Shown: positions 1-5,090 of the stretch, piece after piece
Layout of the letters: the number at the start of each line of letters is the position of its first letter
Position numbering within the stretch: position 1 is the first letter of the stretch
Assembly (NCBI GenBank): GCA_005787665.1
Contig: SYAB01000143.1
Coordinates: 1-5,541 of the forward strand
Reading direction: 5' to 3'
DNA from: Actinomycetota bacterium
Lineage (GTDB): Bacteria > Actinomycetota > Actinomycetes > Mycobacteriales > Mycobacteriaceae
Length of the DNA: 5,541 bases
Position numbers and translations under genes: made by a program
The notes under the pieces: generated by a model
What the model saw: only the letters and a program-made list of their open reading frames with translations
What the model was told of the DNA's origin: nothing
Databases searched by the model: none

Positions 1-826
1 CACCCGGGTGCGCGTCACCGCTCTGGACTACCGCCTCGACGTCAACACCCTGCACCGCGATAAGAGCGCCACGGCGCTCAAACTGAACGAACTCGGCCGG
101 GTGAGCCTGCGCACCCAGGTGCCCCTGATGCTCGACGAATACTCCCGCAACGCGGCCACCGGATCGTTCATCCTGATCGACCCGGACACCAACGTGACCG
201 TTGCGGCCGGCATGGTGCGCGACACCGTGCCGGCGGCCACCCGGTCGGCCACCCCGAACACAGTGCGCCACCAGTCCTTGGTCACGGCAGGGGAGCGCCT
301 GACCAAGGGGCGCACGCTGTGGTTCACCGGCCTGTCCGGTTCGGGCAAATCCTCGATCGCGGTCTTGGCCGAGCAGAGCCTGCTCGAACATGGGTGTCCC
401 GCCTACATTCTCGACGGGGACAACCTGCGGCACGGCCTCAACGCCGATCTCGGGTTCGCGATGGCCGACCGCGCCGAGAACCTGCGCCGACTGGCGCACG
501 TCGCGACGCTGATGGCCGACGCCGGGCTGACTGTGCTGGTGCCGGCGATCAGCCCACTGGCCGAGCACCGCGAGTTGGCCCGAAAAGTTCACTCCGACGC
601 CGGGATCGAATTCTTCGAGGTGTTCGTCGACACCCCGTTGGCCGACTGCGAGCGTCGTGATCCCAAGGGGTTGTATGCCAAGGCGCGGGCCGGGGAAATC
701 ACCCACTTCACCGGAATCGACAGCCCCTATCAGCGGCCGACGAACCCGGACCTGCGGCTGACCCCGGACCACTCCGCCGCCGAACTCGCCGAGCAGGTCA
801 TCGCACTGCTGGAAGATCCGGTATGA
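1..826 (+). CDS. cysNC: CysNC, sulfate adenylyltransferase large subunit fused to APS kinase (3' part only)
   Basis: The 5' end is outside the window; the frame is already open at base 2, so the GTG at 8 is an internal codon, not the start. Numbering from that codon, residues 1–70 are the last beta-barrel domain of the CysN GTPase subunit (LDVNTLHRD, LNELGRVSLRTQVPL, TGSFILID). A short linker follows, then a full APS kinase (CysC) domain at about 90–272: Walker A GLSGSGKSS at 108–116, DGDNLRHGLN at 136–145, ISPLAEHRE at 181–189, and the lid and product region DPKGLYAKARAGEI at 218–231 with FTGIDSPYQRP at 234–244. With CysD, CysN makes APS from sulfate and ATP using GTP hydrolysis; CysC phosphorylates APS to PAPS. 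The domain order matches the mycobacterial CysNC fusion (about 614 residues in M. tuberculosis, from memory). It ends with TGA at 824 and leads directly into cysQ. All visible kinase motifs are intact. Confidence 0.96.
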   Translation, partial: TRVRVTALDYRLDVNTLHRDKSATALKLNELGRVSLRTQVPLMLDEYSRNAATGSFILIDPDTNVTVAAGMVRDTVPAATRSATPNTVRHQSLVTAGERLTKGRTLWFTGLSGSGKSSIAVLAEQSLLEHGCPAYILDGDNLRHGLNADLGFAMADRAENLRRLAHVATLMADAGLTVLVPAISPLAEHRELARKVHSDAGIEFFEVFVDTPLADCERRDPKGLYAKARAGEITHFTGIDSPYQRPTNPDLRLTPDHSAAELAEQVIALLEDPV

Positions 827-836
827 GAGGCCGGCG

Positions 837-1565
837 GTGAACGATCACGAACTGGCCGCCTCGCTGGCCACCGAGGCCGGCCGCCTGCTGCTTCGCGTGC
901 GTACGGAATTCGCCGACGCGCCGCCCGAGGAACGCAAGGCCGCCGGCGACATGCGGTCCCACGACTTCCTGATCGAGCAGTTGGCGGCCGCCCGCCCCGG
1001 CGACGCGGTGCTCTCCGAGGAGGCCGCCGATGACCCCATCCGATTGCGCAGCGAACGGGTTTGGATCGTCGACCCCCTCGACGGCACCCGCGAGTTCTCT
1101 GAGCACGGCCGCGCCGACTGGGCGGTGCACGTTGCACTGTGGTCGGCCGGTGATTTGGTCGCCGGTGCGGTGGCACTGCCCGCTCAGGGGATGACGCTGG
1201 CGACACCTCGGGTGCCGGCGTTACCGCCGGCACCGGCGGTGCCGCGCATCGTGGTCTCGCGCACCCGCCCACCCGCAGTCGCGTTGCAGGTCCGGGAGGC
1301 GTTAGACGCGACGCTGATCGAGATGGGTTCGGCCGGAGCGAAGGTCGCCGCCGTGGTGCAGGGACATGCTGAGGTTTACGTGCACGCCGGGGGACAGTAC
1401 GAGTGGGATTCCGCGGCCCCGGTCGCCGTCGCCCGCGCGGCGGGACTGCATACCTCACGCATTGACGGTTCGCCGTTGCGCTACAACCAGACCGATCTAC
1501 TCCTGCCCGATCTCGTGGTGTGCCGTCCGCAGTACGCACCCGATGTTCTGGCCGCCTTGCGATAG
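837..1565 (+). CDS. cysQ: CysQ, 3'-phosphoadenosine 5'-phosphate phosphatase (inositol monophosphatase superfamily)
   Basis: The 242-residue product has the Mg2+/Li+-sensitive phosphatase signatures in order: acidic metal ligands in LSEEAADD (59–66, Glu61/Glu62), the core motif DPLDGTREF (79–87), and the second motif GGQYEWDSAAPVAVA (185–199) with Asp191. The family hydrolyses PAP to AMP, and some mycobacterial members also act on inositol phosphate or fructose bisphosphate. PAP accumulates when PAPS is used by sulfotransferases or reductases, so the job fits the upstream PAPS-making gene. From memory it resembles M. tuberculosis CysQ (Rv2131c, about 267 residues) but is shorter at the N-terminus and probably a distinct lineage. 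The GTG start at 837 is preceded by AGAGG at 826–830 (spacing 6) and lies 10 bp after the cysNC stop, indicating one operon with possible translational coupling. PAP rather than inositol phosphate as main substrate is inferred from context. Confidence 0.92.
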   Translation: MNDHELAASLATEAGRLLLRVRTEFADAPPEERKAAGDMRSHDFLIEQLAAARPGDAVLSEEAADDPIRLRSERVWIVDPLDGTREFSEHGRADWAVHVALWSAGDLVAGAVALPAQGMTLATPRVPALPPAPAVPRIVVSRTRPPAVALQVREALDATLIEMGSAGAKVAAVVQGHAEVYVHAGGQYEWDSAAPVAVARAAGLHTSRIDGSPLRYNQTDLLLPDLVVCRPQYAPDVLAALR

Positions 1566-1789
1566 CGATCGCGGCCCGGATATTCACACCCGCAACAGGA
1601 GTTTCTTCTTCGTTATCCAGAAAAGGTTTGCTCTCAGCACCTCATCGGAGTGGTACCCCGCCGCGGGACGCGGTTGCCCACCACGTCGGCAAAACCGCAA
1701 AAGTAGCTGTGAGCAGGCACGAACGCTGCCGGAACGGTTCGCCGCGGCCGGATTTCCGAGGCCTTAGGTAACTTCTTTGCCCGAAGTAC

Positions 1790-1817
1790 TTGCGCTCAGG
1801 ATTTTCTCAGCTAGTCT
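1790..1817 (+). promoter_or_regulatory. predicted promoter with embedded 11-bp-period CTCAG direct repeat (gene at 1856)
   Basis: TTGCGC at 1790–1795 (-35-like), a 16-bp spacer and TAGTCT at 1812–1817 (-10, fits TANNNT) form a plausible housekeeping-type promoter; transcription would start near 1824, giving a leader of about 32 nt. The spacer holds two 7-bp units, GCTCAGG (1794–1800) and TCTCAGC (1805–1811), separated by 4 bp and thus 11 bp in phase, the second touching the -10 box. The same arrangement occurs before the gene at 3358. An OmpR-family response regulator dimer is a good candidate binder. The boxes are seen; function is inferred. Confidence 0.6.
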
Positions 1818-1843
1818 CATGGAGTCAGTATCAACTGCTTACC

Positions 1844-1848
1844 GGAGG
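1844..1848 (+). promoter_or_regulatory. ribosome binding site fixing the start at GTG 1856
   Basis: GGAGG lies 7 nt before GTG 1856. The upstream in-frame TTG at 1790 lacks any such site and overlaps the predicted -35 box, so the longer frame is not used; starting at 1856 also puts a normal signal peptide at the N-terminus. Confidence 0.85.
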
Positions 1849-1855
1849 ACTCACC

Positions 1856-3052
1856 GTGCAAATCTCACTTCGTTCACATCTGATCGCGGGTACCGCCGCG
1901 GTTGTCGGGGCCAGCGCCATCGCGATGACCCCGGTCATGGGGGCTCAGCTGAGCCTCCCGGCCATCAATGTTCCCACCGTCGCCAAGGTCACGCTGGCCG
2001 GCCTCGACAGCCCCATCAGCGAGCTGCTGGGTTCGGTCCTCCTGGGCGGCCAGTTGCTGTTCAGCACCGACACGGACGTCACCAACCGTGCGCTCTGGGG
2101 CCCGACCGCTTTCCCGTTTGCCCCGACGCTGCCCAACACCACCCCCCCGTTCGACCAGACCGGAACGTCGGCTCCAGTGTTCCCGGTCGCGCTCGAATCC
2201 GATGAGCTCGGTGCTTACACCTCGATCGGCGTGCTCCCGAACTTCATCGACTTCGCGCTGCCGATCGTTCGCCAGCTGGGCATCAACGGCTCGGACTACC
2301 TCAACGTCGCCGTCGCGGGTCTGTCCGCCGCCGGTGTTGCGCTGAGCGAGGGTGTGTGGAATGCCGTGGGTGATCTGCTGACCCTGGACATCCCGGGCGC
2401 CCTGGCAACCCTGGCCGCGTCGATCAGTGACGCGGGCACCCTGGCCCTCGGCGCCGGTGCCTACGTCCTCAGCGGCGTGGTAACCCGGCTCCAGGCTGTT
2501 ATCGAAGCGACCATCGGCGCGCTGCCGCTGGCCATCGGTGCCGGCGTGGCCCAGATCAGCCTGGTGGTGAGCAAGTCCATCTCGGTCATCACCGACACGT
2601 TCGCCGCGACCTCCTTCGAAGACGGCTGGAACGCCGCCATCGACGGGCTCTTCGGTGCCACCGGCATTCCGGGAACGATCCTCAACGTCACCATCGGCGC
2701 GGGACAGCAGACCGCCGCGATTCCGTACGGCGCTCCCCCCACCTTCGAGCCGACCACGGATTCGATCGCGGCCAGCTATGTGCCGAGCGTCCGCACCGTG
2801 GCGCAGAGCGGGATCATTGCCGTTGCCAACGCGCTGGCCACCCCGGTTCCGACGGCAGTTGCTGCAGCTCCGGCTGCGTTGGCTGCGTCGGCCCGTGCGG
2901 CTGCGGCCGAGGCGGCTCCGGCTGCTGAGGCTCCGGCTGCCGACAGCTCTGAGGCGGCTCCGGCCGCTGAGGCTGCCGAGGCTCCGGCCGCTGAGGTTGC
3001 GGCCCCGAAGCCGGCCCGCAAGGCGGCTCGCGCGGTCCGTCCCTCTGCCTAA
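1856..3052 (+). CDS. exported mycobacterial protein of unknown function with Ala/Pro/Glu-rich tail
   Basis: The 398-residue product from GTG 1856 begins with a typical signal peptide: basic residue Arg6, a hydrophobic stretch at about 9–29, and a possible cleavage site after MGA at 28–30. Residues 31–55 (LPAINVPTVAKVTLAGL) open the mature protein. A long body follows, rich in Ala, Gly, Leu and Val, with amphipathic or hydrophobic stretches at about 150–240 (including VAVAGLSAAGVAL and IGALPLAIGAGVAQISLVV). These could be membrane-active helices. Residues 330–383 are a low-complexity Ala/Pro/Glu tail with repeated EAAPAAE units, ending in a basic KPARKAARAVRPSA. There is no cysteine and no catalytic motif that I recognise. 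I recall similar exported hypotheticals in non-tuberculous mycobacteria, but no characterised relative. It is not a PE or PPE protein: the N-terminal PE/PPE motifs are absent. Plausible roles are a cell-wall or outer-membrane protein. The Pro-rich tail could be O-mannosylated or bind wall polymers, which is inference. It is transcribed from its own promoter and followed by a strong hairpin. Confidence 0.88.
   Translation: MQISLRSHLIAGTAAVVGASAIAMTPVMGAQLSLPAINVPTVAKVTLAGLDSPISELLGSVLLGGQLLFSTDTDVTNRALWGPTAFPFAPTLPNTTPPFDQTGTSAPVFPVALESDELGAYTSIGVLPNFIDFALPIVRQLGINGSDYLNVAVAGLSAAGVALSEGVWNAVGDLLTLDIPGALATLAASISDAGTLALGAGAYVLSGVVTRLQAVIEATIGALPLAIGAGVAQISLVVSKSISVITDTFAATSFEDGWNAAIDGLFGATGIPGTILNVTIGAGQQTAAIPYGAPPTFEPTTDSIAASYVPSVRTVAQSGIIAVANALATPVPTAVAAAPAALAASARAAAAEAAPAAEAPAADSSEAAPAAEAAEAPAAEVAAPKPARKAARAVRPSA
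2903..3003 (+). repeat. imperfect coding repeat, Ala/Pro/Glu tail
   Basis: The unit GAGGCGGCTCCGGC occurs at 2909–2922 and 2951–2964, and GAGGCTCCGGC at 2927–2937 and 2978–2988. They encode EAAPAAE / EAPAAE blocks. Alanine switches towards GCT here while the body of the gene favours GCC and GCG, so the tail looks like a locally amplified segment. Confidence 0.75.
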
Positions 3053-3076
3053 CGGCTAACGCACCACAGCAGTAAA

Positions 3077-3111
3077 CACGCTGCCCCTCCGCCCAGCGGA
3101 GGGGCAGCGTG
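3077..3111 (+). terminator. strong hairpin, probable transcription terminator
   Basis: A perfect 16-bp inverted repeat, left arm 3077–3092 (CACGCTGCCCCTCCGC) and right arm 3096–3111, with a 3-nt CCA loop, starts 24 bp after the stop codon of the upstream gene. No T-run follows (CTGTCTGG). Mycobacterial intrinsic terminators often lack a clear U-tract, so termination is likely but efficiency is uncertain. It could also protect the mRNA 3' end. Confidence 0.8.
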
Positions 3112-3310
3112 CTGTCTGGAGACCTCGTCGCTTTCGGGGGGAATTCTCAGAAACGAGCCCATGGTCGGGGATGCGCCACACCCGGCTGGGCCGGGCGGGG
3201 CGGCACCGGCACCGATCTGGCCGCGCACCGACTGAACTGTGGGTATCGGCCGGGTCCCGGCTTCGCGCCGGCAATCGGGAAAACAGGGTGACGTATTCTC
3301 GCCCATGGGG

Positions 3311-3339
3311 TAGGCACTCAGCTTTTTCTCAGGTATGGT
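3311..3339 (+). promoter_or_regulatory. predicted promoter with embedded 11-bp-period CTCAG direct repeat (gene at 3358)
   Basis: TAGGCA at 3311–3316 (weak -35), a 17-bp spacer and TATGGT at 3334–3339 (-10, fits TANNNT) predict a start near 3346 and a very short leader. The spacer contains ACTCAGC (3316–3322) and TCTCAGG (3327–3333), 11 bp in phase with a T-rich 4-bp gap, the second unit touching the -10. Over the 24 bp from first unit to end of -10 it matches the promoter at 1794–1817 at 17 positions, although the surrounding DNA is not obviously related. Confidence 0.6.
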
Positions 3340-3357
3340 AGGGCTAACGGAAAGGCG

Positions 3358-4557
3358 GTGACACGCGTGCGCAGGGTGATTGGACCTATTCTGACGACGG
3401 GCGTGTCGCTGGTGACCGCCGGTGTGGTGGTCGCCAACCCGATTGTGGCGCCTCGCGCCGACGTCGCCATTCCGGCGGTGCAGCTCTCGGCCGGCAACAC
3501 TGAGACCATCGGAATGCTCGATCAGGCCTTCCTCGACGCGATCGCTCCCGGCCCGGCAGGTTCGAGCAATCCCTTCTCGGTTCTCAAGGATCTGATCTCC
3601 GGACTGGCCGCCGACGCCACCTCGATGGGTAAGGACGTCATCGTCGATGCCTTCGTGGCGGGCGTCGCCGCGGTGTCTCCACCCGAGTTGACCGCGGCGT
3701 CGAGTCCCTACGCCCCCTTCGCCGCGAGTCCGTTACCCGATTTCTCCGCGATCACCGATCCGCGCGATCTCAGCGCCCTGGTTCCTTCGATGGCCGACGT
3801 ATCCGCCGCGGCGGCGGATTCCCGCGAGTTCGTCGCCAATGACGTGGTCCCGGTGGTGCGGGAGTTCGTCACGAGCCTGGCGGCCGATGTCGAGTACGTC
3901 AGCACCGGACTCATTGAGGCTGCCTTCGCCGTCGGCGCCCTGGTGGCCCACGAGCCGATCCTCATCGCAAGGACCCTCACCGCGTTGGTCAGTGGCGACT
4001 TCGAGGGTGCGCTGGCCAACGCCGTCAAGGCGGTGGTGGCCCCGCTCGGCCCGCCGGCCATGGTCTACGACACGCTGCAGACCGTCGTCCTCAAGTACCT
4101 AGCGCCGGCGCCCCGCAACCCCGCAGCCCCGGCCTCGGCTCCGGAACCGGGCGTGCGACCCGCGCCGGTCCCGACCGCACCCGGCCCATCAGACTCAGGC
4201 CCATCAGACTCAGGCCCATCAGAATCTGGCCCGGGGGTCGCTGACGCGTCATCGCGGACCGTCCGCGACGATCGGCGCCACCGCAACCCGGTGCTCGGCT
4301 CGACGCCGGTCGGGATTGACGCTGTACGCCCGGACTCGAGCCTCGCCGGTGCCGCCCGCAAGGCCGCCGGGGCCGTCCGCGACGCGATCAGTGCGGTCGC
4401 CGAACAGGCCGCCGGACCGACTTCGGGTAGCGCGAGCGGATCAGCCGTCACCAACCCGACGGGCGCCGACAGCGCCGACGGGGAAGCCGCCCCGGCGGTC
4501 TCCGATGAGCCCGCCAAGCCCGCCGGTCGTGCCCAGGCCGCTCGCCACCGCGGCTGA
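3358..4557 (+). CDS. exported or membrane-anchored mycobacterial protein of unknown function, Pro/Ser/Ala-rich C-terminal half
   Basis: The 399-residue product starts with [10 protein letters not shown] and a hydrophobic segment at about 8–29 ([18 protein letters not shown]), a signal peptide or N-terminal anchor without a clear AxA cleavage site. The sequence [12 protein letters not shown] (35–46) follows, recalling LPAINVP...VTLAG in the protein at 1856. Residues 50–248 form the folded part, predicted mostly helical, with a hydrophobic stretch at about 183–212 and a segment [31 protein letters not shown] at 210–240. From 249 onward it is Pro/Ser/Ala-rich and probably disordered, with three GPSDS-type repeats (276–290), and it ends in basic [11 protein letters not shown]. 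No cysteine and no catalytic motif are visible. Start choice is not settled: GGAAAGG at 3349–3355 sits 2 nt from GTG 3358 and 11 nt from the in-frame GTG 3367, which would give MRRVIGP. It resembles hypotheticals I recall from non-tuberculous mycobacteria; no function is known to me. A surface or periplasmic role is inferred. Confidence 0.85.
   Translation: MTRVRRVIGPILTTGVSLVTAGVVVANPIVAPRADVAIPAVQLSAGNTETIGMLDQAFLDAIAPGPAGSSNPFSVLKDLISGLAADATSMGKDVIVDAFVAGVAAVSPPELTAASSPYAPFAASPLPDFSAITDPRDLSALVPSMADVSAAAADSREFVANDVVPVVREFVTSLAADVEYVSTGLIEAAFAVGALVAHEPILIARTLTALVSGDFEGALANAVKAVVAPLGPPAMVYDTLQTVVLKYLAPAPRNPAAPASAPEPGVRPAPVPTAPGPSDSGPSDSGPSESGPGVADASSRTVRDDRRHRNPVLGSTPVGIDAVRPDSSLAGAARKAAGAVRDAISAVAEQAAGPTSGSASGSAVTNPTGADSADGEAAPAVSDEPAKPAGRAQAARHRG
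4183..4227 (+). repeat. three tandem 15-bp units encoding [15 protein letters not shown]
   Basis: GGCCCATCAGACTCA occurs exactly twice (4183–4197, 4198–4212), then a third copy changed at two bases (GGCCCATCAGAATCT, 4213–4227). The period is five codons, so copy-number change keeps the frame. The units use TCA for serine, a rare codon in this GC-rich genome, which marks the array as a recent local duplication. Confidence 0.92.
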
Positions 4558-4613
4558 CCCGCGCCGATGCCTTCTGGTCCGCGCGCAGTCAGACCAGTGG
4601 CAGAATCCGCAGC
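4558..4613 (+). promoter_or_regulatory. possible promoter/operator of the Rrf2-type regulator gene
   Basis: In this 56-bp gap an inverted repeat CTGGTC (4574–4579) / GACCAG (4592–4597) with a 12-bp centre is followed by CAGAAT at 4601–4606, a one-mismatch -10 box lying 7 bp before ATG 4614. No Shine–Dalgarno site is visible, so leaderless transcription from about 4613–4614 is possible, as is common in mycobacteria. The inverted repeat would overlay the core promoter and could be an autoregulatory operator. All functional readings are inference from spacing. Confidence 0.4.
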
Positions 4614-5090
4614 ATGCGGATGTCGGCGAAGGCGGAATACGCCGTCCGCGCCATGACCCAACTGGCCACGGCCGAACCCGGCGTGGTGGTCAAGACCGAC
4701 GACCTCGCCGCCGCCCAGGGCATTCCGGCCCAGTTTCTCGTTGACATCCTCGCCGACCTGCGCGCCGACCGCCTCGTGCGCAGCCATCGTGGCCGCGACG
4801 GCGGCTACGAACTGGCCCGGCCGGCCGAGACGATCAGCATCGCCGACGTGCTGCGCTGTATCGACGGACCGCTGGCCAGCGTTCGGGATATCGGATTGGG
4901 TGACCTTCCCTACTCCGGTCCCACCGCGGCACTGACCGATGTGTGGCGCGCGCTGCGGGCGAGCATGCGGGCGGTCCTGGAAGCCACCACCCTGGCCGAC
5001 GTCGCCGCCGGCGCGCTGCCCGACCACGTCACGGCGATGGCGGCGGACTACCTCATCCAGGAAGACCACCGCGGACGCCGCAGTGTTTGA
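4614..5090 (+). CDS. Rrf2-family transcriptional regulator, Rv1287-like, lacking Fe–S cysteines
   Basis: The 158-residue product has the Rrf2 winged-helix domain: N-terminal helix [18 protein letters not shown] (1–18), helix-turn-helix from about 26 to 54 ([30 protein letters not shown]), wing [14 protein letters not shown] (57–70), and [15 protein letters not shown] (75–88). A dimerisation helix covers about 105–125. Rrf2 members such as IscR and NsrR bind a cluster through three cysteines after the wing; here the only cysteine is Cys82, inside the DNA-binding domain, so an Fe–S cluster is not expected. Clusterless relatives include CymR, which senses cysteine status with CysK. From memory the protein is close to M. 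tuberculosis Rv1287, beside cysN there, so control of sulfate assimilation or cysteine metabolism is the best guess. ATG 4614 gives the usual family N-terminus; ATG 4620 is possible. Its 3' end overlaps the transporter gene. Confidence 0.9.
   Translation: MRMSAKAEYAVRAMTQLATAEPGVVVKTDDLAAAQGIPAQFLVDILADLRADRLVRSHRGRDGGYELARPAETISIADVLRCIDGPLASVRDIGLGDLPYSGPTAALTDVWRALRASMRAVLEATTLADVAAGALPDHVTAMAADYLIQEDHRGRRSV

Larger units (their letters stand above)
1566..1855 (+). other. intergenic region cysQ to exported-protein gene
   Basis: About 290 bp with no convincing gene: the short open frames have no ribosome binding site, no family motif and no mycobacterial codon bias. The first 60 bp hold a locally AT-richer pocket (about 1596–1632). 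A lone TCTCAGC at 1632–1638 matches the repeat unit of the promoter at 1790–1817. I see no strong factor-independent terminator after cysQ; the only small hairpin is CCGCG-GGA-CGCGG near 1660–1675, with no T-run. The downstream 70 bp carry the promoter and ribosome binding site of the next gene. Confidence 0.7.
3053..3357 (+). other. intergenic region between the two exported-protein genes
   Basis: About 305 bp without a credible gene. It contains the hairpin at 3077–3111, a lone TTCTCAG at 3144–3150, GC-rich inverted repeats (CCCGGC-TGG-GCCGGG at 3181–3195; GCCGGG-T-CCCGGC at 3249–3261), and the promoter at 3311–3339. A 60-codon frame from GTG 3109 has an SD-like GGAGGGG, but that is simply the right arm of the hairpin and the peptide is unstructured and Gly/Arg-rich, so I do not call it. 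Confidence 0.7.

Noticed and set aside
8..826. Treating GTG 8 as the true start of a standalone APS kinase gene
   Set aside because: The frame continues upstream to the window edge and the first 70 residues are the end of a CysN domain, so this is the tail of a fusion protein.
730..1587. 285-codon Arg/Pro-rich open frame on the minus strand over cysQ
   Set aside because: Arg/Pro/Gly-rich low-complexity translation typical of a shadow frame; cysQ on the plus strand has intact catalytic motifs.
1790..1855. N-terminal extension of the exported protein from TTG 1790
   Set aside because: No ribosome binding site, overlaps the predicted promoter, and would bury the signal peptide; GTG 1856 has GGAGG at ideal distance.
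1942..1955. Perfect 14-bp palindrome GGCTCAGCTGAGCC containing inverted CTCAG units
   Set aside because: It lies within codons for the signal-peptide cleavage region, about 90 bp inside the gene, and its units face each other rather than repeating directly at 11 bp; chance is adequate, though it shares the CTCAG core with the promoter repeats.
3109..3291. 60-codon plus-strand frame after the hairpin
   Set aside because: Its apparent ribosome binding site is the hairpin arm itself, and the peptide shows no recognisable fold, export signal or codon bias.
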